From: Manis javanica
Lineage: Eukaryota > Chordata > Mammalia > Pholidota > Manidae
DNA: 64,000 nucleotides
Assembly: GCF_040802235.1 (NCBI RefSeq)
Contig: NC_133157.1
Span: forward strand, 21,903,501-21,967,500
Direction of reading: 5' to 3'
In this document: positions 44,999-56,460 of the stretch, piece by piece
How the letters are laid out: the number at the start of each line of letters is the position of its first letter
How positions within the stretch are numbered: position 1 is the stretch's first letter
The notes under the pieces: model-generated
The model's database searches: none
The model's input: only the letters and a program-made list of their open reading frames with translations
What the model was told of the DNA's origin: nothing
Translations under genes and position numbers: made by a program

Positions 44999-45794
44999 TG
45001 ATGCCGGGGTTCTTGTTTGCGGAGCCGAAGAATGAGCTTCACAAACACTCAAGGTAGGAGAGTAAGGTACAGGCTTTTATTTAGAGATACAGTGAAAGGA
45101 CAGAACTCCTGGCTCACGCCAGGAGGGGGACAACAGAGTCCGTAGTGGTGCCTTGTCTAGGGGGTTTTATAGGCAGCTGAGGATTTTTGGAGAACATGAA
45201 AAAACTTAGGGGTGTGAACTTGTTAAGTGGTCTCTGAATATTTACAATTAACTTAACACAAGTAACTTCTGAGATACCAGCATCTTGGTCTGGGGGCCCA
45301 GGAAACAAGGCCACCTGCTCAGCTCCCCAAGGTGGGCTGAGGTATTGTTTGCTAAAGAATAAGTTAAGAATTTCTAATGTCTTAACTTCTTGGGTATTAA
45401 AATGCAATCTTATCTTAAAGGTGGAATCCTTCCAGCTTTTTACTGTGTTGTTAATGCCTGGGCTTACTTGCTAAATTAGTTGCCCAGCTTGCAAAATCAC
45501 TTCATCAGATCTGAAGAGGAAAGACAGCACATAGGCCTGGGCCTTTTAGTATGCTAAAGAGAACCTTACACATGATTATAAATGGTTAGCATAATAAAAC
45601 ATGTGCTACTCTTCTTTATCTGGGGAACATTAACTGATTTTACTGAAGAATGATTCTAGAGCTCAATGTTTAACATAGAGTTTTAGCAGGGGGGGTTCTT
45701 GCATGTAGTTACATTGCTCTGACTGCAAATATCCCGCCCTGCCCCCTCCAGAGGCCCTCACCCTACTCTGACTACATCCACGGTCCCTGTCTCA
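44999..45794 (-). mobile_element. Probable solo LTR, antisense, boundaries inferred
   Basis: The block begins TGATGCCGGGGTTC and on the minus strand has an AATAAA-type signal (plus TTTATT near 45078). Its composition is unlike its surroundings. A possible CCAC flank occurs before 44999 and after 45794, which would fit a 4-bp target duplication. No internal retroviral sequence adjoins. The right boundary is uncertain. Confidence 0.5.
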
Positions 45795-46789
45795 CCACCT
45801 CCTCCTCTTCCGTCCCAATGGTAGTCTGCTCCTGTGAAACAGTTTCCTCTAAGACCTACAAAGGATAAGAAAAGTTAAACCCTTTCCCCCTCTACATAAA
45901 CTGACGGTGGGGACCTCCAGTGTTAAGGACCCACATTAGAGCTCGTCCTTGAGGACAGGGCTTGAGGAGAGTGAAGGAAAGCTAAGATCACCTATAAGCC
46001 AGAGCACATGAGCACTAGTCACTACTAGACTCCCTGTCCAAGGATTGATGGACAAAAAAGCTATAAGAATGTTGGGGTTTCCCTTGGGAGCTATCGTAGA
46101 GAAATATGACAAGGACAGAGTCTCTTGGGCATTAGTTATGCTGAGTTGGTGAAAAAAGGGTATCCAGAGGTCCACAGAGTAGGAGAAAATGCTTCCCCTG
46201 TGATCAGTAGTATTGCTGTGTCTTCAAGGTATAAGACTCATAACCGTTCTCTCACTCTTTTCTGTCCTTGATTACTTAGAATACATAGAAATTTGACAAA
46301 GACTTATCCAGTCGATGACATCATTTGTACCTTACATGTGGTATACATTGTCCTCCGCTCCACTTCTGCTCTCAGAAAATTCCTCATTCTGTCACAGGTG
46401 AATTTCTGTAGGTCCCAGGCGCTTCTCTGAATCCAGGATCTCTGCCTCTAGCTTGTAGAGCATTGTCATGCTAATCCTCAAAAGCATGGCTTTCAGCCAT
46501 TACTTTCCTGCTCAGGAACACTTAAGTCTCCTTCCTGGTTGCTTATTAACCTCAAACTCCCTCTCTTTAAGGTCTCTCCACAATCTGACCCCAATCTATT
46601 TATCCAGTCTTAGTTCCCTTATACTTCCTTAAACCTGCCCTACATAGGGGGACTCAGTGTTCAAACATTTCTACATAGAGGGACTCAATGTTCAAACGTT
46701 TAACTGGCAGGCAACTCACATTAAAAGACATGTTCGACAGATTTGAAAAATTAATTTCTGTACCTGAAAAAATCATTAATAACTAAAAA

Positions 46790-47440
46790 ACTTAAAATGT
46801 AAAGAGCCTCTCACAAATTAAAAATCAAACAGACCTCCCAGTAAAAAATTGGTAAATACTAAATAATTCTATATAAAAAATAGAAATATGTTCAACCACA
46901 TTAATAATCAAGGAAATACAAATTAAAACTACAATAATATACCATCTTGCCTATCAACTTAATGAAAAACAATGAAAGTCATAGAAATCTGTGATCATGC
47001 TGGTCATGGTATGGGGAGATAAGGAAGCTCATGGACTGCTAGTGTCTATAAGTTGGTACAAGTACTGAAGAAAGAAGTTTGGCATTGCATCAACATCACT
47101 ACAAATACTTACATTCCTAGGAAATTACCCTAAGAAAAATATTAATTTTCACAATGATACATTAGAAACAGTCATCATAATGTTGTTTTACAATTGTAAG
47201 TTTGTAGAAAATATTAGAAAAAAGCCAACTAAAACACGATGCACCCAAATGATGGGAAAATATGCAACAACTAAAAATCATGGGGTCTGATTATTTTAGA
47301 TAATGGGAAAAGTCCCCTAGCGTAACATTAAGGGGAAGAGCAAAACACAAAATCTATAGTAATATAATGGCAATTCAATTAAACTAAAATTACACATGAT
47401 GTAATACTGCAATTAATAAGAAATATGTATTTGTTTTTCC
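46790..47440 (+). repeat. Old L1 3'-region fragment
   Basis: ATTAATAATCAAGGAAATACAAATTAAAACTAC, then GGACTGCTAGTGTCTATAAGTTGGTAC and CACCCAAATGATGGGAAAATATGC follow the ORF2 C-terminus and 3' region of an L1M-type element in sense orientation. It contains many stops. Confidence 0.65.
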
Positions 47441-47484
47441 ACTCATTCCTGGCACAGAGCTGCTAAAATCCTTGTAACTTCCTG

Positions 47485-48041
47485 TGATAAAAGCAATAAA
47501 GGTGTCTTCTGTTAATGTTATGAAGTGACTTTCAGGAAGCCCTTAGGTAAGGATGGGGGTTGATTGACAAGAGGGAACCAAGCCTGTGATTAGAAGGCTG
47601 GAACTTTCAGTCCCACCCACTCCACCCGTGACCCCCAGGGAGGGGAGGGGGGCTGGACATTGAATAAAGTCCCAATGGTCAAAGATTTAATCAATCATGA
47701 CCAAGTCATGAAGCCTCCTTAAAAACCCAAAAAGGACGGGGTTCAGAAAGCTGGGTCGGTGAAGGTAGAGGTGCTGGGAAGGTGATACATCTGGAGATGG
47801 CATGGAAGCTCTGTGCCCTTTCCCCACACCTTGCCCTATGCTTCTCTTCCATCAGGCTTTCCTGCGTTATGTACTTTTACAGTAAACCAGTGATCTGGTG
47901 AGTAAAGGTTTTTCTGATTTCTGTGAGCCGCTCTAGTAAATTTATTGAACCTGGGAGGTGAGGTTGGCGGGGCATTTGAACTTCTGATTTATAGCCAGTC
48001 AGGTAGAAGTGCGGGTATCCACCTGTACTTGTAATTGGCAA
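47485..48041 (+). mobile_element. Probable solo LTR, sense
   Basis: The stretch has AACTTTCAGTCCCACCCACTCC, GATTTAATCAATCATGACCAAG, AAAGGACGGGGTTCAGAAAGC, GTGAGCCGCTCTAGTAAATTTATTG and CTTGTAATTGGCA. These are phrases of a known mammalian LTR family that I recognise but cannot name with certainty. No internal region is attached. Confidence 0.6.
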
Positions 48042-48554
48042 CTGAAGAGGGAGGACAGCCTTTTAGATTTTTACAAGAAGCATTGGAGTCAATTATACAG
48101 TTAGCCTTCTATGAAATGAGAAAGGGTGACATGGGAAGTAAATATCCAGCGTTCTCTGATAAAAAGGTAACAAAGAGATCGTTCAGTAGGAAAGAAGCAG
48201 TGGCTTTTAGCTTGAGCAGTCTTAGTTGATTCTTTTCCTTGGCATTCTTTCTTAGTGACTCCTGTGCCTCAGTTTATCCAGAGGCGCACTGAGGTCCTTA
48301 TCTGTTTTCATGGAACAAGTCTGCTGATTCAAGCAGATCATTTTCTAAACTGACTCACAAGTGCCATCATCCTCACTCAGAGAGCCTTTCTGCCTAGGAA
48401 CAGGCATCTCCCCGACCTCAGTCTCTTTGTGTTCCCAGTCTTTCCATGCCCGAAGGAAAAGCCAAGGACTTTTAGGATCAGCATCTGAGAAGTGTGGGAT
48501 AGCGATGTGCATGTTTCTTGTTGGTATTATTACAGCAGATAGATAGCCAGACCT

Positions 48555-49100
48555 GAGCAGGCAGGGGGAGGCGGACTTCCGCCAGTGTTTACATGGACTA
48601 GATACTTGCCTATGTTCTACACATTCCCTGTAGGCTGTTTTTGGGGAAGGAGGGGAGTGAGAATATAGATAACAGACTAGCCCAAACTGGCTGGTTCCGG
48701 CATGGAGGAGAAATTGACCAAACTTCACCCCAAGTACATTTTATACTCACTGACACAGTAAAAATTACAGCTCCCTGCACCATGACAGTTCTAGGGAGAA
48801 CCACATTTAGCCAAAATCCCTCTGCGCAATGTGACGGTGAAGCAAGCCTTAACACCAGAAAAAGCTCCACCTGTTCCCTTTGAAACCTAACCCCACTTAG
48901 TGAATATTCATCTCCCTTATTAAAGAGACTCCCCATTGTTTCCTCTGCAGGACTCCCTCTGGGTCTGCCTGCACCCCAACTCTTGGGCATGTACTCTTGT
49001 CTTTCTCTGAACTTTTATCCTCCAAATTAAAGCTCTACCGTTGTTTGTGCCCATCCCTGAATTCTCTCTCGCAACAAAACCAAGAACCATCTCTGGCAAC
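48555..49100 (+). mobile_element. Possible solo LTR, sense
   Basis: GGCAGGGGGAGGCGGACTTCC through ATTAAAGCTCTACCG and GAATTCTCTCTCGCAACAAAACCAAGAACC has the look of an ERV1-type LTR ending. The class is inferred from the 3' part only; both boundaries are uncertain. Confidence 0.4.
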
Positions 49101-50053
49101 ACTATTACCACAGTTCCCACAGATCCCACAGCAGTGACCGCCAACAGCCCACAAAAGCCAGAGGCACGAGCTTGCCCTATGCTGTCAGCAATGCCCTGTG
49201 ACGGTAATAATTGCCATAACACTAAATAACTCACTTTTGTGAGCATACTGCCTATAGCACAGTTTTTGGCACATGTAATTTCATCGCTTCCCTGAAGGCA
49301 CACTGCAGGGTTAGATGAAGAGTAAGAATGGTCTTTTTCCATCTTGGTCTTTCATTGAGTCCTTGGCCGCTTGCCTGTCTTTGTCTCCACAAAGTCAGCG
49401 ATGTGTACTGCTCACACTGACCATGGAAGTGACTCCTGCCCCATTACTGGCTCCAGGGCCAAGTGTCTGTCTTCCTGCTACGTCCCTGAGACTAGCCATT
49501 GGCCCAGGGACCTAGCACTTTGGCTTCCTTGTAATGAAGGGATCACTGAAAGTCACAAATTCCCATTCCTAGCAAATATGCTTGTTTATTTGGAATAAAC
49601 TTTTTTTCTGGTAAGTAACTCCCATCTGAATATTGCAGTTGCACTTGGTGTTCGAGAAGAACAGTTGTTTCATTTTTCATCAGTATCACAAGGCTGATCT
49701 TTAGTTAGTTCGCCCAGAAATGGCCAGTTAAACCAGCTGTTAAATTATTGGACTTTATAATGGTTGATAAGTAGCCTCTGCCCCCAGCCCTACCCCCACA
49801 TCCCACGTCATTGAGGCTGACCCAGTCCCTCCCCAGGACACCCTGGATCTCCCCCAAATCCACAACTGAAGGGGTGAATACCTGACAGAGCATCTAGCTG
49901 AGCAGAGGCACAACTGCTGTCCATGCTGATAGATCGGCCACCACATCACTCAGGGTATTCAGTATTTTAATGAGACTCCTGCATCATTATGGTGTTGAAG
50001 ATACAATACACCACACCAATATAAATCAATCCATTTTTTTAAAACTTTCTAGC

Positions 50054-50215
50054 CCAGTGTTTCTCTAACTTGAACGTGCAAGCACCTGGAGGGCTTATTA
50101 AAGCACACACATCTGGGGCCCACCCTCACATTCTGCTCAGTCAATCCAGGGTGGGGCCTGAGAACTGGCATGTCTCCCAGTTCCCCAGCAATGCGGGTGC
50201 ACTGGCCCACTGACC
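50054..50215 (+). repeat. MER5A-like hAT-Charlie element
   Basis: CCCAGTGTTTCTCTAACTTGAACGTGC, ACCTGGAGGGCTTATTAAAGCAC, TCTGGGGCCCACCC and GGTGGGGCCTGAGAACTGGCA match MER5A in order. Confidence 0.85.
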
Positions 50216-50239
50216 CACAGACAGCTCCCTGGTAGAGAG

Positions 50240-50370
50240 TCTCTCCAGAGCAAGGAGATCCGTTAGCGTAAGACCACCCGGGGAGTCCTGTAGGCAGAGT
50301 CCCATTCAGTGGATGTGGGCTGGGGCCTGAAGTTCTGCATTTCTATCAAGCTCCCAGGCTATACCACTGT
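50240..50370 (+). repeat. MER5A-like fragment
   Basis: ACCACCCGGGGAGTCCTG, CAGAGTCCCATTCAGTGGATGTGGGCTGGGGCCTGAAGTTCTGCATTTCTATCAAGCTCCCAGG follows directly after the previous copy, as a tandem second element. Confidence 0.75.
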
Positions 50371-50379
50371 CTACAGGAA

Positions 50380-51710
50380 GAGACATCATCCTTAAAAATC
50401 CTTTATTGTCTCTGTATTCAATACCTGTTGTATCCTCCTCCTCTCATTTAAAAGAATTTTTTTTTCGCTTTGCCCTCCTTTGCTCTTCCTCTCTCCCTTC
50501 GCCAGCTTTCTTCCTTTCTCTTCCTTTCTTTCTTTTCTTCTCACTCTGTTTTTCTTGTCGATTTTTCAAGATTTAAAATTCCTAGCCCATTCTCAGCTTC
50601 CAGCCCTGGAGACATTTTTAAAAGAAGAAGAAGAAAAAAAAAAAGCAAAAAGAGATGCAACCCTGACTTCCCAAAAGGAGGCTCCACCCAGGCCGTTTTG
50701 GAGACTCACGGTGCCAACGATGAGGTCAGAAACGAGTCTGGAAAAGCCACGTGAGTGCATGTCAGGGAAACAAGGCAGTCCGGAGCAAAGGGAAAGCCTG
50801 TGTTGCTTTCTTCTAGAAAATACGTGAGCAGGAGTTTTTTCCCAGGACTAGAAATGTGCCCTGCTTACCGACTAAGCACTCTTTCTGCAAACCAAGTAAG
50901 AGATGTCTGTTTCTGTGAACTTGACCATATTCTGGATTTTAATAGAACTTAATGCTAGTTGGGAATAAAGAGACTTCTGTGAACCATCAGCTTGTCCCCT
51001 CCCTGCCCTTCAGCTGGGCAAGTTGCTTAGTAGTAAATTCTGTAGAGAAGTCCATAAGCCCTCTCACTGAAGGACAGAGTGCTGGCCCCGCATTGCTCAA
51101 CTTCCCTGAAGCCAGTTTGTGACTTTAGTAGCTGTGTCTGAGAGTTAATTCTGTACTATTTTCTTTCCAAGTTCGAGAGCTAATTCTATAAGGAAAAGGA
51201 GGGAAGAAATGGTAGTTATCTTGGTGTAGAGAAAAAAGGAATTCCCTGTATTTAGTTCATCCATTGCTATATGGCTTTCTAAGAGACCTGCATAATTTAG
51301 CTATGTGTTCCTCCCTGAGTGACAGGTAACCCAGACTTGGGTTCTAGATTAATTCTAGCGAGTATAAGTTATCTAAACGTAAACTGCTGTACCTCTTCCA
51401 TGTCATCCATAGAGTGGACACAATCACCTTAATTAACTGGGTTGGTAAGATAATTTAAAGGCAAATGATACCTGTAACTAAGCCCACACATTGGAGCAGT
51501 GATTCTCAACTGGGGGCTTGGAAGATGTCCAGTATGTATCACCATCCATCTGTCCTTCTTGGATGAAAAAGAGAAGAAGGTGATATGATCTTAAATATAT
51601 AACCACGAATAAAATTTCTGGCTGCAATGGCAGAAGCATCAAAGTCAGGGGTCTCAAACTTAAATGCTAATAGAAGCCAGGCAAGTCATATAAATAAGTA
51701 AAATGCCCTA
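50380..51710. other. Intergenic, CT-rich tract and no gene seen
   Basis: A pyrimidine-rich low-complexity run lies at about 50455-50570, followed by A-rich sequence near 50625-50645. A partial MER20-like end occurs near 51500 (CAGTGATTCTCAACTGGGGGC). I see no supported gene. Confidence 0.6.
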
Positions 51711-51715
51711 GAGGC

Positions 51716-51748
51716 AAAAAAAAAAAAAAAAAAAGAAGAAGAAGAAGA
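51716..51748 (+). repeat. Poly(A)-(GAA)n tract
   Basis: About 19 A followed by several GAA units. It may be the tail of an old retroposed sequence; the source upstream was not identified. Confidence 0.85.
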
Positions 51749-52299
51749 AAACAGAAAATGGACAAAGACATTAGAAATACTTCAAATGTCTGTTATTGTG
51801 GTAGAAGACAGACAGCTGCGCACCCACAACAAAAATGGCATCTTGCCACTCTGCGTCGAGTTCTTGAAGCACCAGAGACGATAGGGACTGGAGTCAACCG
51901 GAAAGAGGATGCTCCCTCTAAAGGGGCAGCCGCTGCTCTCTCCGCCTGCAGTGATCATGCAGCACAGGACTGAAGGCCCAGTGTTGCCAGATCTTAAGAC
52001 TTTTCAAGATGAGTAAGAAGCTTTGTTTATTCCTAAAATAATCCAGTTGATAAATGTTGGCCAATAGCCATCAAAGGCTTGGGGACAGCTAGGTTACAAC
52101 CTGTGCTGCTTTTCCTTTTCAGAGTTCTGCCATCTCAGAAGAGAGCTCACTGAATTGCTGTTTGTTTTCTGTTCTCTAAGAGGAAAGAAAGCCCTTTCTG
52201 AAGTATACACTTGGAAGCCAGAATAGAATACACACCTTTGCAGGCTTGGGTAGGAATGCTATACACTTGACTAGACTTCTTCATGTCTGTTAATTCTTA

Positions 52300-52425
52300 C
52301 CGTATTCCTATGAGGAAGACATCCCCATTTCACAGATGAGGAAGTAGAAGCTTAGAGAAACAATAATTTGCTCAAGATCTCAGAATAGCAGCACTCAGAT
52401 TTGAAACTGAATTATTTTATCCAAG
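52300..52425 (-). repeat. MIR SINE, antisense
   Basis: ATCCCCATTTCACAGATGAGGAAGTAGAAGCTTAGAGAAACAATAATTTGCTCAAGATCTCAGA is a clear antisense MIR core. Confidence 0.85.
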
Positions 52426-53519
52426 TTGGTTGTCTCTCATATTGTCATGAAGTAGAAAAATAATATTTGTGAACCCGCACGTTATTTCCAAGCTCTCCCT
52501 TGTCATTTCAGGGCATTAAGGAATGTTTTGAACCTGAACATATTGGAGGCCAGAAATTAAATTCCTCAGTCCTAAAGTTAGATTTTGTTCTGTTATTGTG
52601 TACCTTATGTGAGACATTTTTTTAACACCAATGGCAATGTTAAGTCAAACACATGCAGTTTTGGACCCAAGTGGAGAAATTTCTGTAATATGCTATCTGA
52701 ATGTTTTCCAGGTAGGTATCAGAAAACCCTTTAATAAATTGGATTAAGCTTAATCCAATTTAAACTGTAAGGGAATTTACTATTTATGGAAATGAAAATT
52801 CCAGATTTAGATTGAATTTCCAGCAATGCTTAACCCAGTGGATTAAGATATTGCCAAAATCCAGCTTTCCACTGTCTCCTTACTGCTTTCTGCAATATTG
52901 GCCTTAAACAAAGATTGGGTTCCCATGTGTTTTGTAATAGCTGCCAGCCAGCATTTTGTTTATTTGCAGATAGGGTAGGAGAATATTTTAGTACCTCTGT
53001 CATAATGTGCCAGGAATTGTTCTCTTTTGCTTGCTGCTTCTCTCTTTATGAACGCTTTGCCTAAAAATAGGATGTTGGTTGGATTAAGATAATCAGGGTC
53101 TAACCCTGGACTAATGGTTAGATTAACCCCATTCAGACAGCATAGCTGCTATAAAATGGAGGAGAAAAAACTTGCTACAGAAAAATCGACATTATTTAGG
53201 TGAAAAGCAGAGGAAATGGGTTGCTGGGAGGCAACTGACAAATATCCACTACAAAAGCCAACTTGGTCTATGGCTGTATGAGAAATACTCCCACTTCACA
53301 CTTCATCTAACACCAGACAGAAAGGCACGAATGTAACTCATTCCTGAGAGACCTGACTGGAGGTATAGAAAAACCAGAAAGAAGGATTCTGCTGGGTTTG
53401 TTTTTCTATAGAATTCTGCTATTCCTCACTTTTTTCTTATTGTTGCTGTCACTGTCAAGAAGACTTGAGGAACATTGGCCATGGCCATGTTTGGGTTTTT
53501 TTTCTGACATTAAATTCTA

Positions 53520-53700
53520 AAAAGTGACAAATCGCCCTGTGCCAGGTTTGTTTTTGTTAGGCCCACCAGCTAAGAATAGTTTTTACATTTTCAAAAGATT
53601 GTAAAAACAAAGAATACACAACAAAGATACATATGGTCAGCAAAGCCCAAAATATTATTTTAGTCCTTTACAGAAAATGTGTGCCAACCCTTGATCCAGT
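53520..53700 (-). repeat. hAT-type non-autonomous element (MER1-like), antisense
   Basis: AGGCCCACCAGCTAAGAATAG, GGTCAGCAAAGCCCAAAATATT and CCTTTACAGAAAATGTGTGCCAACCCTTG are the antisense version of the element at 59955-60165. I am confident of the relationship, less of the family name. Confidence 0.65.
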
Positions 53701-54089
53701 TCCTAAAGTGAAGTTTTATTATTTCTTAAATAATTACAGCAAAATAACAAAATTTAGAGAGTCTATGTCCCATAAAACCACATTTACAGGAAACATTATT
53801 ATAGGGTTATGGCTTTAATATTTTTTCTCAGCTGCGAAATAATCCCTTCAAAATCCTAAATGAAAATAAGTTTCATCTATTTAATATTGTCTTGCTTGTT
53901 TCTCATTTGGGGGTTTCAGGGGATGGAGAAGGCAGAGGGGGACATGGAAATAGGGGATAGAAAATCAAGCCTAGATGGTGTTGATTCTGCTTACGTGGCC
54001 TGCCGTTGGGCTATTCTTGGCTGACCACGTGGTGACTGAGTAGTCAGGGAATAAAAATGAAAGGAGCTCCAAATGTGCTGGAGTTCTAG

Positions 54090-54120
54090 GTTCTGAGATG
54101 TCATGTTTAATGATGTCATA
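54090..54120 (+). promoter_or_regulatory. Candidate TXNDC8 promoter sites: two CRE-like GATGTCAT boxes
   Basis: GATGTCAT occurs at 54097-54104 and again at 54112-54119, start-to-start 15 bp, about 110 bp upstream of the proposed start codon. It is one CpG-to-TpG change from the CRE core TGACGTCA (the second reads TGATGTCA). CREM/CREB sites are typical of spermatid genes. This is inference from sequence and the gene's known testis expression. Confidence 0.35.
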
Positions 54121-54225
54121 GAGAAGCTACCCTTATATTCCAGCTAGGATCCTATAATTAAGGAGAGACAGCTGCAGGGGACCAGCTGAGTCAATAGGAG
54201 TTTCATCAGCTGATCCCAGGTGGAC

Positions 54226-54252
54226 ATGACGGTGCACGTCATTAAAGACATG
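54226..54252 (+). CDS. TXNDC8: TXNDC8 first coding exon (proposed, GC donor)
   Basis: The ATG at 54226 (G at -3) opens MTVHVIKDM, which resembles the thioredoxin-family N-terminus (a short strand ending I-K-D). It is 27 nt, phase 0, followed by GCAAGT, a GC-AG type donor with the usual strong AAGT. Splicing to 57235 gives MTVHVIKDM-DEFKAFL in frame. The GT four bases further on would instead give a stop right after the junction. Human TXNDC8 starts similarly (M-V-Q-I-I-K-D by my recollection), so the exon is likely though unproven. Confidence 0.7.
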
Positions 54253-55354
54253 GCAAGTATTTATTGGGCTTCACTGGCTATTTTGAAAGAGACCTATCTT
54301 GAGAACAGATCTGGCAAGGATTATTTAATTGAGTGATTAAATAATTAATTAAAGGAGTATTTCCTCCATCCAGTACTCCCCTGTTGCTCTGTAGCAAGGG
54401 GAGATTTTTAAATTCTTGCTCTTCATGTTGTTTGTTGAGAGATGGTGCTGTCCGGGGAGCAGCCAGGGTGCACATGGATCACAAATCCCCATGTCTTGCT
54501 CTGACTCTAGCTGGGTCCAGGTCAGCTCCTGACATATCCCATTATGTACCTTATCTCGCTAATTCCACCATAGTTGTACCTGGAAAATTCCATGGAAGTA
54601 AAAGAGTCCACCTATTTCTCTTATCCTAGGAGAGAGAACAGAGACCCCAGACATGCTTATGGGATGGAGTAGGAACAATCACAGCCGGTAGTATCAACAA
54701 GGCCTTCAGTGGTAGCTTATAAAGCCACTTTCTATCCATCGTCCAACATTACTGCCGCAACAAATCTAAATACATATACAGGCCGGGGATAGTCTTCATT
54801 TTTAAAGAAGAAAATTGCCTCTGTGGTTAAGGTTCTACATCATTTAAAGGTGGAGTGGGAACTAGAATTCAGATATTCTGTTGCCAGGCCTCATCTCATA
54901 GGAGGGAAGAATTGGAAGGAAGGGGGAAGGCATAGGACCTGGGCCTTCCATCCACCAACACCTTCAGACTTACATTTTTTCCCCAAGATACAGCTATATA
55001 TAAGGCCACAACATGAGACTGACCAGATTGCAAGAAGGCATTGCCATGTAACTTTGATATAAAAAAATGTTTTAAAATAGCCCACATTTGCTAATGTTTT
55101 TGGCAGTTTTGTTTGTAATTTTCAGGGAATCTTATGGAGTAGCCCTCCATCTCCTCTTCAGAGACCTCTCCTGAGGGCCTGCTGTCTCCTTCAGAAGTTA
55201 CCTCCTCTTTGACATGGGGCCTTGGCCACCCAGACCACAATTGTGATCCAGCTTGCATCCTCCCTACTTCATTCTTCTCCTTCTTTCTTTACTGACAGTG
55301 ATCATGAACACACCATATAGTTTACCTGTGGATCTTACCATCAGCTTCCCCCTC

Positions 55355-55475
55355 TAAATGTAAGCTCCATGAAGGCAGGGAAATCTGTGTCTGGTTTCTG
55401 CCCATAGCTGAACCCCAGCAGCATGTCCAGGACCTGGCGTAGAGCAGGCCTCAATAGGTGTATGTGGAGTCAGTA
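55355..55475 (+). repeat. L2 LINE 3'-end fragment
   Basis: AAGCTCCATGAAGGCAGGGAAATC, CCCCAGCAGCATGTCCAGGACCTGGCGTAGAGCAGGCCTCAATAG is the L2 3'-end order. Confidence 0.75.
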
Positions 55476-55984
55476 TGTATATTGTGGGGCATTGCCTTCA
55501 GAGAACCTAGCCAAGTCAAATTCATGGGTCCAGCTAGACCAATTTACACCTAGTAACTACCGAGAAGTGGAGGGCAGTGGGGGCTTGTGAGGATGGCATC
55601 TGCCTTACAACTTCAGAAGCAAGTGAGCAATGATGGCTTGGCATGGCTTTCTGCAAAGTTAATTACCCCTGTCCTGTAAAGTTAATATACCCCTTGAGGA
55701 ATATGGGTAAAGGAAGAGTGCATGTCTTCTTTGAGTCTTCAGTTTCACCTGCCTGAAACTAATTGAAATGGTAACATAACTGTCAGAACTCCCCTATTCC
55801 AGAACAGTGTGCCATTTGTATGGAATTAGCTCCATCCCTTATTCCAGTGATACGTCCTTCTTGACTTAGTTCAATTAGTGATCCCATCCCCCCATCTTAA
55901 TGACTGATCCAGGGATAGGCACAAGATGCATTAGGGCCGGTGAGAGGGAGGGAAACCCCCTTACTATGAAGATCTCGCCAGATG

Positions 55985-56095
55985 ATTATGTGGGGTGGTG
56001 AAGGAAATGGACTCTCGAGTGAGGATGCCTAGATTAGTAATCCCAATGATAACACTCGCTAGCTGGTCAAGCATGAGAAAGTTAATCAGCTTTCA
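55985..56095 (+). repeat. MIR SINE, 5' half (split copy)
   Basis: GGTGAAGGAAATGGACTCTCGAGTGAGGATGCC, then CACTCGCTAGCTGGTCAAGCATGAGAAAGTTAATCAGC. This is the MIR 5' and core part, stopping where an L1 fragment begins. Confidence 0.7.
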
Positions 56096-56345
56096 TTTTA
56101 TTTTTTTACTGAAATATAATTGACATACTATTAGTTTCAAGTGTATACAACAATCACCTAAATTTCAGGTGATTCAGCATTTCTATACATTACAAAATGC
56201 TCACCCACAAGAAATGTGATTACCATCTGTCACCAAACAAAGTGATTACACTATCGTTGACTGTATTCCCTATGCTGTCCTTTTCATCCTCACAATTTAT
56301 TTATTTTATAACTGGAAATTTGTACCTCTTGATCCCCTTTACCTA
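56095..56345 (-). mobile_element. L1 3' UTR fragment, antisense, inserted in a MIR
   Basis: TTTTTACTGAAATATAATTGACATACTATTAG, AATGTGATTACCATCTGTCACC and GTGATTACACTATCGTTGACTG are the antisense L1M 3' UTR. Flanked on both sides by parts of one MIR. Confidence 0.8.
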
Positions 56346-56460
56346 TTTCTCCTGTAAAATGGAGATAATACCCAGTCCTTAGGATGGCTGTAATGAATAA
56401 AAGAGAAAATACAAGGCACAGGGTAAATTAGCTACTACTGCTGCAATACCAGTGAGAAGA
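56345..56460 (+). repeat. MIR SINE, 3' half (split copy)
   Basis: TCTCCTGTAAAATGGAGATAATACCCAG, AGGATGGCTGTAATGAATAAAAGAG and AGGCACAGGGTAAATTAG continue the MIR interrupted at 56095. Confidence 0.75.

Noticed and set aside
48345-49342. Minus-strand frames of 126-140 codons
   Set aside because: The region resembles repeat-derived intergenic DNA. No homology signature, no conserved start context, and similar-length frames overlap on the other strand.
54253-54262. GT donor four bases after the proposed GC donor of TXNDC8 exon 1
   Set aside because: Joining from that GT to the next exon gives a stop codon immediately after the junction.
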